NCBI RefSeq assembly: GCF_029227915.1
Contig: NC_079876.1
Location: forward strand, 3,474,001-3,538,000
From: Hydractinia symbiolongicarpus
Taxonomy: Eukaryota > Cnidaria > Hydrozoa > Anthoathecata > Hydractiniidae
Length of the DNA: 64,000 nucleotides
Reading direction: 5' to 3'
Shown here: positions 11,761-24,240 of the stretch, one piece after another
Numbering within the stretch: the first letter of the stretch is position 1
How the letters are laid out: each line of letters starts with the position of its first letter
Notes under the pieces: model-generated
Databases searched by the model: none
What the model saw: only the letters and a program-made list of their open reading frames with translations
Told to the model about the DNA's origin: nothing
Made by a program: the position numbers and the translations under genes

Positions 11761-14580
11761 AATTATTTTTTCACCACTAAAACGCACGAGACTTGTAGTT
11801 TTCAAAATTGTTTTCATTTTTGATGAGACGCTGAATAAAAGAAGTTTAATCGCCGGCAAACGAAAACCTGCGATTTCCCGTAAATCCCGGACTCGGCCCG
11901 TATAGTCAAAAGTATACAAAGATAGTACCCAGGGTTTAAACTCATTTCCCGAACGATTTTTTAAATTATTATTTCACCACTAAAGCCCATGAGACTTGCA
12001 GTTTTTAAAAATGTTTTCATTTTTGATGAGACGCTGAATAAAAGAAGTTTAAACGCCGGCAAAAGAAAACCCGCGACTTCCCGTAAATCCTGGACTCGGC
12101 CCGTATAGTCAAAAGTATACAAAGAAAGTACCCAGGGAGTAAACTCATTTCCCGAACGATTTTTTAAAATATTTTTTCACCACTAAAACGCATGAGACTT
12201 GTAGTTTTCAAAAATGTTTTCATTTTTGATGAGACGCTGAATAAAAGAAGTTTAAACGCCGGCAAAAGAAAACCTGCGACTTCCCGTAAATCCCGGACTC
12301 GGCCCGTATAGTCAAAAGTATACAAAGAAAGTACCCAGGGAGTAAACTCATTTCCCGAACGATTTTTTAAAATATTTTTTCACCACTAAAACGCATGAGA
12401 CTTGTAGTTTTCAAAATTGTTTTCATTTTTGATGAGACGCTGAATAAAAGAAGTTTAATGGCCGGCAAACGAAAACCTGCGATTTCCCGTAAATCCCGGA
12501 CTCGGCCCGTATAGTCAAAAGTATACAAAGAAAGTACCCAGGGTTTAAACTCATTTCCCGAACGATTTTTTAAATTATTATTTCACCACTAAAGCCCATG
12601 AGACTTGTAGTTTTTAAAAATGTTTTCATTTTTGATGAGACGCTGAATAAAAGAAGTTTAAACGCCGGCAAAAGAAAACCCGCGACTTCCCGTAAATCCT
12701 GGACTCGGCCCGGATAGTCAAAAGTATACAAAGAAAGTACCCAGGGAGTAAACTCATTTCCCGAACGATTTTTTAAAATATTTTTTCACCACTAAAACGC
12801 ATGAGACTTGTAGTTTTCAAAAATGTTTTCATTTTTGATGAGACGCTGAATAAAAGAAGTTTAATCACCGGCAAACGAAAACCTGCGATTTCCCGTAAAT
12901 CCCTGACTCGGCCCGTATAGTAATGAAAGTACCCGGGATGTAAACTCATTTCCCGAACGATTTTTTAAATTATTATTTCACCACTAAAACCCATGAGACT
13001 TGTAGTTTTTAAAAATGTTTTCATTTTTGATGAGACGCTGAATAAAAGAGGTTTAATCGCCGGCAAACGAAAACCCGCCATTTCCCGTAAACCCCGGACT
13101 CGGCCCGCATAGTCAAAAGTATACAAAGAAAGTACCCAGGGAGTAAACTCATTTCCAGAACGATTTTTTAAATTATTTTTTCACCACTAAAACGCATGAG
13201 ACTTGTAGTTTTCAAAATTGTTTTCATTTTTGATGAGACGCTGAATAAAAGAAGTTTAATCGCCGGCAAACGAAAACCTGCGATTTCCCGTAAATCCCGG
13301 ACTCGGCCCGTATAGTCAAAAGTATACAAAGAAAGTACCCAGGGTGTAAACTCATTTCCCGAACGATTTTTAAAATTATTATTTCACCACTAAAGCCAAT
13401 GAGACTTGTAGTTTTTAAAAATGTTTTCATTTTTGATGAGACGCTGAATAAAAGAAGTTTAAACGCCGGCAAAAGAAAACCCGCGACTTTCCGTAAATCC
13501 TGGACTCGGCCCGTATAGCCAAAAGTATACAAAGAAAGTACCCAGGGAGTAAACTCATTTCCCGAACGATTTTTTAAAATATTTTTTCAGCACTAAAACG
13601 CATGAGACTTGTAGTTTTCAAAAATGTTTTCATTTTTGATGAGACGCTGAATAAAAGAAGTTTAATCTCCGGCAAACGAAAACCTGCGATTTCCCGTAAA
13701 TCCCGGACTCGCTCCGTATAGTAATGAAAGTACCCGGGATGTAAACTCATTTCCCGAACGATTTTTTAAATTAGTATTTCACCACTAAAACCCATGAGAC
13801 TTATAGTTTTTAAAAATGTTTTCATTTTTGATGAGACGCTGAATAAAAGAAGTTTAATCGCCGGCAAACAAAAACCCGCCATTTCCCGTAAACGCCGGAC
13901 TCGGCCCGTATAGTCAAAAGTATACAAAGAAAGTACCCAGGGAGTAAACTCTTTTTCCGAACGATTTTTTAAATTATTTATTCACCAATACAACGCATGA
14001 GATTTGTAGTTTTCAAAAATGTTTTCATTTTTGATGAGACGCTGAATAAAAGAAGTTTAATCGCCCTCAAACGAAAATCCGCGATTTCCCGTAAATTCCG
14101 GACTCGGCCCGTATAGTCCAAAGTATACAAAGAAAGTACCCAGGGCATAAACTCATTTCCCGAACGATTTTTTAAATTATTTTTTCACCACTAAAACGCA
14201 TGAGACTTGTAGTTTTCAAAACTGTTTTCATTTTTGATTAGACGCTTAATGAAAGAGGTTTAATCGCCGGCAAACGAAATCCCGCGATTTCCCGTAAATC
14301 CCGGGCTTGGCCCGTATAGTCGAATGTATACAAAGAAAGTACCTAGGGAGTAAACAAATTTCCCGAACAATTTTTTAATTTTTTTTTTCACCATTAAAAC
14401 GCATGAGACTTGTAGTTTTCAAAAATGTTTTCATTTTTGATGAGACGCTGAATAAAAGAAGTTTAAACGCCGGCAAAAGAAAACCCGCGACTTCCCGTAA
14501 ATCCTGGACTCGGCCCGTATAGCCAAAAGTATACAAAGAAAGTACCCAGGGAGTAACCTCATTTCCCGAACGATTTTTTA
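11761..14580 (+). repeat. Large superunit, copy 1 (~2,820 bp)
   Basis: Begins with a class B-like monomer carrying cgcacgag, followed by a gatagtaccc and gacttgcag pair. These markers recur at +2,820 (gagacttgca at 11,991 and 14,811). It contains C, D, A and B monomers, then derived A and B, then the first E monomer (tcgccctc at 14,061) and an F monomer with gattagacgcttaatg. This copy lacks three monomers present in copy 2. Confidence 0.85.
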
Positions 14581-17500
14581 AATTATTTTTTCACCACTAA
14601 AACGCACGAGACTTGTAGTTTTCAAAAATGTTTTCATTTTTGATGAGACGCTGAATAAAAGAAGTTTAATCGCCGGCAAACGAAAACCTGCGATTTCCCG
14701 TAAATCCCGGACTCGGCCCGTATAGTCAAAAGTATACAAAGATAGTACCCAGGGTTTAAACTCATTTCCCGAACGATTTTTTAAATTATTATTTCACCAC
14801 TAAAGCCCATGAGACTTGCAGTTTTTAAAAATGTTTTCATTTTTGATGAGACGCTGAATAAAAGAAGTTTAAACGCCGGCAAAAGAAAACCCGCGACTTC
14901 CCGTAAATCCTGGACTCGGCCCGTATAGTCAAAAGTATACAAAGAAAGTACCCAGGGAGTAAACTCATTTCCCGAACGATTTTTTAAAATATTTTTTCAA
15001 CACTAAAACGCATGAGACTTGTAGTTTTCAAAAATGTTTTCATTTTTGATGAGACGCTGAATAAAAGAAGTTTAAACGCCGGCAAAAGAAAACCTGCGAC
15101 TTCCCGTAAATCCCGGACTCGGCCCGTATAGTCAAAAGTATACAAAGAAAGTACCCAGGGAGTAAACTCATTTCCCAAACGATTTTTTAAAATATTTTTT
15201 CACCACTAAAACGCATGAGACTTGTAGTTTTCAAAATTGTTTTCATTTTTGATGAGACGCTGAATAAAAGAAGTTTAATCGCCGGCAAACGAAAACCTGC
15301 GATTTCCCGTAAATCCCGGACTCGGCCCGTATAGTCAAAAGTATACAAAGAAAGTACCCAGGGTTTAAGCTCATTTCCCGAACGATTTTTTAAATTATTA
15401 TTTCACCACTAAAGCCCATGAGACTTGTAGTTTTTAAAAATGTTTTCATTTTTGATGAGACGCTGAATAAAAGAAGTTTAAACGCCGGCAAAAGAAAACC
15501 CGCGACTTCCCGTAAATCCTGGACTCGGCCCGGATAGTCAAAAGTATACAAAGAAAGTACCCAGGGAGTAAACTCATTTCCCGAACGATTTTTTAAAATA
15601 TTTTTTCACCACTAAAACGCATGAGACTTGTAGTTTTCAAAAATGTTTTCATTTTTGATGAGACGCTGAATAAAAGAAGTTTAAACGCCGGCAAAAGAAA
15701 ACCCGCGACTTCCCGTAAATCCCGGACTCGGCCCGTATAGTCAAAAGTATACAAAGAAAGTACCCAGGGAGTAAACTCATTTCCCGAACGATTTTTTAAA
15801 ATATTTTTTCACCACTAAAACGCATGAGACTTGTAGTTTTCAAAAATGTTTTCATTTTTGATGAGACGCTGAATAAAAGAAGTTTAATCACCGGCAAACG
15901 AAAACCTGCGATTTCCCGTAAATCCTGGACTCGGCCCGAATAGTAATGAAAGTACCCGGGTTGTAAACTCATTTCCCGAACGATTTTTTAAATTATTATT
16001 TCACCACTAAAACCCATGAGACTTGTAGTTTTTAAAAATGTTTTCATTTTTGATGAGACGCTGAATAAAAGAGGTTTAATCGCCGGCAAACGAAAACCCG
16101 CCATTTCCCGTAAACCCCGGACTCGGCCCGCATAGTCAAAAGTATACAAAGAAAGTACCCAGGGAGTAAACTCATTTCCAGAACGATTTTTTAAATTATT
16201 TTTTCACCACTAAAACGCATGAGACTTGTAGTTTTCAAAATTGTTTTCATTTTTGATGAGACGCTGAATAAAAGAAGTTTAATCGCCGGCAAACCAAAAC
16301 CTGCGATTTCCCGTAAATCCCGGACTCGGCCCGTATAGTCAAAAGTATAGAAAGAAAGTACCCAGGGAGTAAACTAATTTCCCAAACGATTTTTTAAATT
16401 ATTATTTCACCACTAAAGCCCATGAGACTTGTAGTTTTAAAAATGTTTTCATTTTTGATGAGACGCTTAATAAAAGAGGTTTAATTGCAGGCAAACGAAA
16501 TCCCGCGATTTCCCGTAAATCCCGGGCTTGGCCCGTATAGTCGAATGTATACAAAGAAAGTACCCAGGAAGTAAACTCATTCCCCGAACGATTTTTTAAA
16601 TTTTTTATTCACCACTAAAACGCATGAGACTTGTAGTTTTCAAAATTGTTTTCATTTTTGATGAGACGCTGAATAAAAGAAGTTTAATCGCCGGCAAACG
16701 AAAACCTGCGATTTCCCGTAAATCCCGGACTCGGCCCGTATAGTCAAAAGTATACAAAGAAAGTACCCAGGGTGTAAACTCATTTCCCGAACGATTTTTA
16801 AAATTATTATTTCACAACTAAAGCCAATGAGACTTGTAGTTTTTAAAAATGTTTTCATTTTTGATGAGACGCTGAATAAAAGAAGTTTAAACGCCGGCAA
16901 AAGAAAACCCGCGACTTTCCGTAAATCCTGGACTCGGCCCGTATAGCCAAAAGTATACAAAGAAAGTACCCAGGGAGTAAACTCATTTCCCGAACGATTT
17001 TTTAAAATATTTTTTCAGCACTAAAACGCATGAGACTTGTAGTTTTCAAAAATGTTTTCATTTTTGATGAGACGCTGAATAAAAGAAGTTTAATCTCCGG
17101 CAAACGAAAACCTGCGATTTCCCGTAAATCCCGGACTCGCTCCGTATAGTAATGAAAGTACCCGGGATGTAAACTCATTTCCCGAACGATTTTTTAAATT
17201 AGTATTTCACCACTAAAACCCATGAGACTTATAGTTTTTAAAAATGTTTTCATTTTTGATGAGACGCTGAATAAAAGAAGTTTAATCGCCGGCAAACAAA
17301 AACCCGCCATTTCCCGTAAACGCCGGACTCGGCCCGTATAGTCAAAAGTATACAAAGAAAGTACCCAGGGAGTAAACTCTTTTTCCGAACGATTTTTTAA
17401 ATTATTTATTCACCAATACAACGCATGAGATTTGTAGTTTTCAAAAATGTTTTCATTTTTGATGAGACGCTGAATAAAAGAAGTTTAATCGCCCTCAAAC

Positions 17501-18008
17501 GAAAATCCGCGATTTCCCGTAAATTCCGGACTCGGCCCGTATAGTCCAAAGTATACAAAGAAAGTACCCAGGGCATAAACTCATTTCCCGAACGATTTTT
17601 TAAATTATTTTTTCACCACTAAAACGCATGAGACTTGTAGTTTTCAAAACTGTTTTCATTTTTGATTAGACGCTTAATGAAAGAGGTTTAATCGCCGGCA
17701 AACGAAATCCCGCGATTTCCCGTAAATCCCGGGCTTGGCCCGTATAGTCGAATGTATACAAAGAAAGTACCTAGGGAGTAAACAAATTTCCCGAACAATT
17801 TTTTAATTTTTTTTTTCACCATTAAAACGCATGAGACTTGTAGTTTTCAAAAATGTTTTCATTTTTGATGAGACGCTGAATAAAAGAAGTTTAAACGCCG
17901 GCAAAAGAAAACCCGCGACTTCCCGTAAATCCTGGACTCGGCCCGTATAGCCAAAAGTATACAAAGAAAGTACCCAGGGAGTAACCTCATTTCCCGAACG
18001 ATTTTTTA
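14581..18008 (+). repeat. Large superunit, copy 2 (3,428 bp)
   Basis: Markers repeat 3,428 bp further on: the cctagggagtaaac/acaatttttt block at about 14,340 recurs at 17,768, and gagacttgca at 14,811 recurs at 18,239. Compared with copy 1 it gains one class D monomer near 15,660 and a two-monomer insert at about 16,210-16,616 marked by gtatagaaag and ttaattgcagg. Confidence 0.86.
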
Positions 18009-19647
18009 AATTATTTTTTCACCACTAAAACGCACGAGACTTGTAGTTTTCAAAAATGTTTTCATTTTTGATGAGACGCTGAATAAAAGAAGTTTAATCG
18101 CCGGCAAACGAAAACCTGCGATTTCCCGTAAATCCCGGACTCGGCCCGTATAGTCAAAAGTATACAAAGATAGTACCCAGGGTTTAAACTCATTTCCCGA
18201 ACGATTTTTTAAATTATTATTTCACCACTAAAGCCCATGAGACTTGCAGTTTTTAAAAATGTTTTCATTTTTGATGAGACGCTGAATAAAAGAAGTTTAA
18301 ACGCCGGCAAAAGAAAACCCGCGACTTCCCGTAAATCCTGGACTCGGCCCGTATAGTCAAAAGTATACAAAGAAAGTACCCAGGGAGTAAACTCATTTCC
18401 CGAACGATTTTTTAAAATATTTTTTCACCACTAAAACGCATGAGACTTGTAGTTTTCAAAAATGTTTTCATTTTTGATGAGACGCTGAATAAAAGAAGTT
18501 TAAACGCCGGCAAAAGAAAACCTGCGACTTCCCGTAAATCCCGGACTCGGCCCGTATAGTCAAAAGTATACAAAGAAAGTACCCAGGGAGTAAACTCATT
18601 TCCCAAACGATTTTTTAAAATATTTTTTCACCACTAAAACGCATGAGACTTGTAGTTTTCAAAATTGTTTTCATTTTTGATGAGACGCTGAATAAAAGAA
18701 GTTTAATCGCCGGCAAACGAAAACCTGCGATTTCCCGTAAATCCCGGACTCGGCCCGTATAGTCAAAAGTATACAAAGAAAGTACCCAGGGTTTAAACTC
18801 ATTTCCCGAACGATTTTTTAAATTATTATTTCACCACTAAAACGCATGAGACTTGTAGTTTTCAAAAATGTTTTCATTTTTGATGAGACGCTGAATAAAA
18901 GAAGTTTAATCACCGGCAAACGAAAACCCGCGATTTCCCGTAAATCCTGGACTCGGCCCGAATAGTAATGAAAGTACCCGGGTTGTAAACTCATTTCCCG
19001 AACGATTTTTTAAATTATTATTTCACCACTAAAACCCATGAGACTTGTAGTTTTTAAAAATGTTTTCATTTTTGATGAGACGCTGAATAAAAGAGGTTTA
19101 ATCGCCGGCAAACGAAAACCCGCCATTTCCCGTAAACCCCGGACTCGGCCCGCATAGTCAAAAGTATACAAAGAAAGTACCCAGGGAGTAAACTCATTTC
19201 CAGAACGATTTTTTAAATTATTTTTTCACCACTAAAACGCATGAGACTTGTAGTTTTCAAAATTGTTTTCATTTTTGATGAGACGCTGAATAAAAGAAGT
19301 TTAATCGCCGGCAAACCAAAACCTGCGATTTCCCGTAAATCCCGGACTCGGCCCGTATAGTCAAAAGTATAGAAAGAAAGTACCCAGGGAGTAAACTAAT
19401 TTCCCAAACGATTTTTTAAATTATTATTTCACCACTAAAGCCCATGAGACTTGTAGTTTTAAAAATGTTTTCATTTTTGATGAGACGCTTAATAAAAGAG
19501 GTTTAATTGCAGGCAAACGAAATCCCGCGATTTCCCGTAAATCCCGGGCTTGGCCCGTATAGTCGAATGTATACAAAGAAAGTACCCAGGAAGTAAACTC
19601 ATTCCCCGAACGATTTTTTAAATTTTTTATTCACCACTAAAACGCAT
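18009..19647 (+). repeat. Large superunit, copy 3 (shortened)
   Basis: Follows copy 2 closely at +3,428 to about 18,830, then jumps to the equivalent of 15,840 (offset 3,022). Two monomers, 406 bp, are therefore missing here. It ends with the gtatagaaag and ttaattgcagg monomers (the latter at 19,503), which match 16,481 in copy 2. Confidence 0.83.
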
Positions 19648-20448
19648 GAGACTTGTAGTTTTCAAAAATGTTTTCATTTTTGATGAGACGCTGAATAAAA
19701 GAAGTTTAATCTCCGGCAAACGAAAACCTGCGATTTCCCGTAAATCCCGGACTCGCTCCGTATAGTAATGAAAGTACCCGGGATGTAAACTCATTTCCCG
19801 AACGATTTTTTAAATTAGTATTTCACCACTAAAACCCATGAGACTTATAGTTTTTAAAAATGTTTTCATTTTTGATGAGACGCTGAATAAAAGAAGTTTA
19901 ATCGCCGGCAAACAAAAACCCGCCATTTCCCGTAAACGCCGGACTCGGCCCGTATAGTCAAAAGTATACAAAGAAAGTACCCAGGGAGTAAACTCTTTTT
20001 CCGAACGATTTTTTGAATTATTTATTCACCAATACAACGCATGAGACTTGTAGTTTTCAAAAATGTTTTCATTTTTGATGAGACGCTGAATAAAAGAAGT
20101 TTAATCGCCCTCAAACGAAAATCCGCGATTTCCCGTAAATCCCGGACTCGGCCCGTATAGTCCAAAGTATACAAAGAAAGTACACAGGGCATAAACTCAT
20201 TTCCCGAACGATTTTTTAAATTATTTTTTCACCACTAAAACGCATGAGACTTGTAGTTTTCAAAACTGTTTTCATTTTTGATTAGACGCTTAATGAAAGA
20301 GGTTTAATCGCCGGCAAACGAAATCCCGCGATTTCCCGTAAATCCCGGGCTTGGCCCGTATAGTCGAATGTATACAAAGAAAGTACCTAGGAAGTAAACA
20401 AATTTCCCGAACGATTTTTTAATTTTTTTTTTCACCATTAAAACGCAT
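19648..20448 (+). repeat. 801-bp four-mer A-B-E-F, copy 1
   Basis: Derived class A (atctccgg, actcgctccg, 192 bp), derived B (cttatag, aaacgccgg), E (cgccctcaaacg, caatacaacgc) and F (gattagacgcttaatg, cctaggaag). The same order is present inside the preceding superunits at about 17,040-17,830, so this looks like a further amplification of that part. Confidence 0.87.
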
Positions 20449-21249
20449 GAGACTTGTAGTTTTCAAAAATGTTTTCATTTTTGATGAGACGCTGAATAAA
20501 AGAAGTTTAATCTCCGGCAAACGAAAACCTGCGATTTCCCGTAAATCCCGGACTCGCTCCGTATAGTAATGAAAGTACCCGGGATGTAAACTCATTTCCC
20601 GAACGATTTTTTAAATTAGTATTTCACCACTAAAACCCATGAGACTTATAGTTTTTAAAAATGTTTTTATTTTTGATGAGACGCTGAATAAAAGAAGTTT
20701 AATCGCCGGCAAACAAAAACCCGCCATTTCCCGTAAACGCCGGACTCGGCCCGTATAGTCAAAAGTATACAAAGAAAGTACCCAGGGAGTAAACTCTTTT
20801 TCCGAACGATTTTTTAAATTATTTATTCACCAATACAACGCATGAGACTTGTAGTTTTCAAAAATGTTTTCATTTTTGATGAGACGCTGAATAAAAGAAG
20901 TTTAATCGCCCTCAAACGAAAATCCGCGATTTCCCGTAAATCCCGGACTCGGCCCGTATAGTCCAAAGTATACAAAGAAAGTACCCAGGGCATAAACTCA
21001 TTTCCCGAACGATTTTTTAAATTATTTTTTCATCACTAAAACGCATGAGACTTGTAGTTTTCAAAACTGTTTTCATTTTTGATTAGACGCTTAATGAAAG
21101 AGGTTTAATCGCCGGCAAACGAAATCCCGCGATTTCCCGTAAATCCCGGGCTTGGCCCCTATAGTCGAATGTATACAAAGAAAGTACCTAGGGAGTAAAC
21201 AAATTTCCCGAACGATTTTTTAATTTTTTTTTTCACCATTAAAACGCAT
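20449..21249 (+). repeat. 801-bp four-mer A-B-E-F, copy 2
   Basis: Repeats the previous block at +801 (ttaatctccgg at 19,706 and 20,507). The copies differ by single bases, for example gaatta/aaatta at about 20,014 and 20,815, gtacac/gtaccc, and gcccct/gcccgt. Confidence 0.87.
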
Positions 21250-22040
21250 GAGACTTGTAGTTTTCAAAAATGTTTTCATTTTTGATGAGACGGTTAATGA
21301 AAGAAGTTTAATCGCCGGCAAACGAAAACCCGCGATTTCCCGTAAATCCCGGGCTTGGCCCGTATAGTCGAATGTATACAAAAAAAATACCCTGTGAGTA
21401 AACTCATTTCCCGAACGATATTTTAAATTATTTTTTCACCACTAAAACGCATGAGACTTGTAGTTTTCATCAATGTTTTCATTTTTGATGAGACGCTTAA
21501 TGAAAGTGGTTTAATCGCCAGCAAACGAAAACCCGCGATTTCCTGTAAACCCCGGACTCGACCCGTATAGTCAAAAGTATACAAATAAAGTACCCAAGGA
21601 GTAAACTCATTTCCCGAACGATTTTTTATATTATTTTTTTACCACTAAACGCATGAGACTTTTAGTTTTCAAAAATATTTTCATATTTGATGGGACGCTG
21701 AATAAAAGAAGTTTAATCGCCGGCAAACGAAAATCCGCGATTTCCCGTAAAACCCGGACTCGGCCCGTATAGTCAAAAGTATACAAAGAAAGTACCCATG
21801 GAGTAAACTCATTTCCCGAACGATTTTTTTAAATATTTTTTCACCACTAAAACGCATGAGACTTGTAGTTTTCATAAATGTTTTCATTTTTGATGAGACG
21901 CTTAATGCAAGTGGTTTAATCGCCAGCAAACGAAAACCCGCGATTTCCCGTAAATCCCGGGCTTGGCCCGTATAGTCGAATGTATACAAAGAAAGTACCC
22001 TGTGAGTAAAATCATTTCCAAAACGATTTTTTAAATTATC
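21250..22040 (+). repeat. Poorly homogenised F-type monomers
   Basis: About four monomers with many private changes: aaaaaaatacc, cctgtaaac, tttttatatt, cacgattt-like AT-block changes, aatattttcatatttg, taatgcaagtgg and catttccaaaacg. No neighbour at a constant offset matches them well. First clear appearance of the ccctgtgag form that dominates further right. Confidence 0.75.
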
Positions 22041-24240
22041 TTTTCACCACTAAAACGCATGAGACTTGTAGTTTTCAAAAATGTTTTCATTTTTGATGAG
22101 ACGCTGAATAAATGAAGTTTAATCGCCGGCAAACGAAAACCCGCCATTTCCCGTAAACCCCGGACTCGGCCCGCATAGTCAAAAGTATACAAAGAAAGTA
22201 CCCAGGGAGTAAACTCATTTCCCGAACGATTTTTTAAATTATTTTCTCACCACTAAAACGCATGAGACTTGTAGTTTTCATAAATGTTTTCATTTTTGAT
22301 GAGACGCTGAATAAAAGAAGTTTAATCGCCGGCAAACGAAAACCTGCGATTTCCCGTAAATCCCGGACTCGGCCCGTATAGTAATGAAAGTACCCGGGAT
22401 GTAAACTCATTTCCCGAACGATTTTTTAAATTATTATTTCACCACTAAAACCCATGAGACTTGTAGTTTTCAAAAATGTTTTCATTTTTGATGAGACGCT
22501 GAATAAAAGAAGTTTAATCGCCGGCAAACGAAAACCCGCCATTTCCCGTAAACCCCGGACTCGGCCCGCATAGTCAAAAGTATACAAAGAAAGTACCCAG
22601 GGAGTAAACTCATTTCCCGAACGATTTTTTAAATTATTTTTTCACCACTAAAACGCATGAGACTTGTAGTTTTTAAAATTGTTTACATTTTTGATGAGAC
22701 GCTGAATAAAAGAAGTTTAATCGCCGGCAAACGAAAACCTGCGATTTCCCGTAAATCCCGGACTCGGCCCGTATAGTCAAAAGTATACAAAGAAAGTACC
22801 CAGGGTGTAAACTCATTTCCCGAACGATTTTTTAAATTATTATTGCACCACTAAAGCCCATGAGACTTGTAGTTTTTAAAAATGATTTCATTTTTGATGA
22901 GACGCTGAATAAAAGAAGTTTAAACGCCGGCAAAAGAAAACCCGCGACTTCCCGTAAATCCCGGACTCGGCCCGTATAGTTAAAAGTATACAAAGAAAGT
23001 ACCCAGTGAGTAAACTCATTTCCCGAACGATTTTTTAAATTATTTTTTCACCACTAAAACCCACGAGACTTATAGTTTTCAAAAATGTTTTCATTTTTGA
23101 TGAGACGCTGAATAGAAGAAGTTTAATCGCCGGCAAACGAAAATCCGCGATTTCCCGTAAATCCCGGACTCGGCCCGTATAGTCAAAAGTATACAAAGAA
23201 AGTACCCATGGAGTAAACTCATTTCATGAACGATTTTTTTAAATATTTTTTCACCACTAAAACGCATGAGACTTGTAGTTTTCATAAATGTTTTCATTTT
23301 TGATGAGACGCTGAATAAAAGAAGTTTAATCGCCGGCAAACGAAAACCTGCGATTTCCCGTAAATCCCGGACTCGGCCCGTATAGTAATGAAAGTACCCG
23401 GGATGTAAACTCATTTCCCGAACGATTTTTTAAATTATTATTTCACCACTAAAACCCATGAGACTTGTAGTTTTCAAAAATGTTTTCATTTTTGATGAGA
23501 CGCTGAATAAAAGAAGTTTAATCGCCGGCAAACGAAAACCCGCCATTTCCCGTAAACCCCAGACTCGGCCCGCATAGTCAAAAGTATACAAAGAAAGTAC
23601 CCAGGGAGTAAACTCATTTCCCGAACGATTTTTTAAATTATTTTTTCACCACTAAAACGCATGAGACTTGTAGTTTTTAAAATTGTTTTCATTTTTGATG
23701 AGACGCTGAATAAAAGAAGTTTAATCGCCGGCAAACGAAAACCTGCGATTTCCCGTAAATCCCGGACTCGGCCCGTATAGTCAAAAGTATACAAAGAAAG
23801 TACCCAGGGTGTAAACTCATTTCCCGAACGATTTTTTAAATTATTATTGCACCACTAAAGCCCATGAGACTTGTAGTTTTTAAAAATGATTTCATTTTTG
23901 ATGAGACGCTGAATAAAAGAAGTTTAAACGCCGGCAAAAGAAAACCCGCGACTTCCCGTAAATCCCGGACTCGGCCCGTATAGTTAAAAGTATACAAAGA
24001 AAGTACCCAGGGAGTAAACTCATTTCCCAAACGATTTTTTAAAATATTTTTTCACCACTAAAACGCATGAGACTTGTAGTTTTCAAAAATGTTTTCATTT
24101 TTGATGAGACGCTGAATAAAAGAAGTTTAATCGCCGGCAAACGAAAATCTGCGATTTCCCGTAAATCCCGGACTCGGCCCGTATAGTAATGAAAGTACCC
24201 GGGATGTAAACTCATTTCCCGAACGATTTTTTAAATTATT
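22041..24240 (+). repeat. Five-mer duplication (1,004 bp) of classes A-D
   Basis: A 728-bp segment at about 22,278-23,005 is repeated at 23,282-24,009 (offset 1,004 = four 203-bp units plus one 192-bp unit). The tcataaatg variant starts at 22,278 and 23,282, and the rare ttgcaccac/aaaaatgatttc monomer follows each time. Between them are a tatag-type monomer and one carrying gaatagaagaag and aaaatccgcg. Confidence 0.82.
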
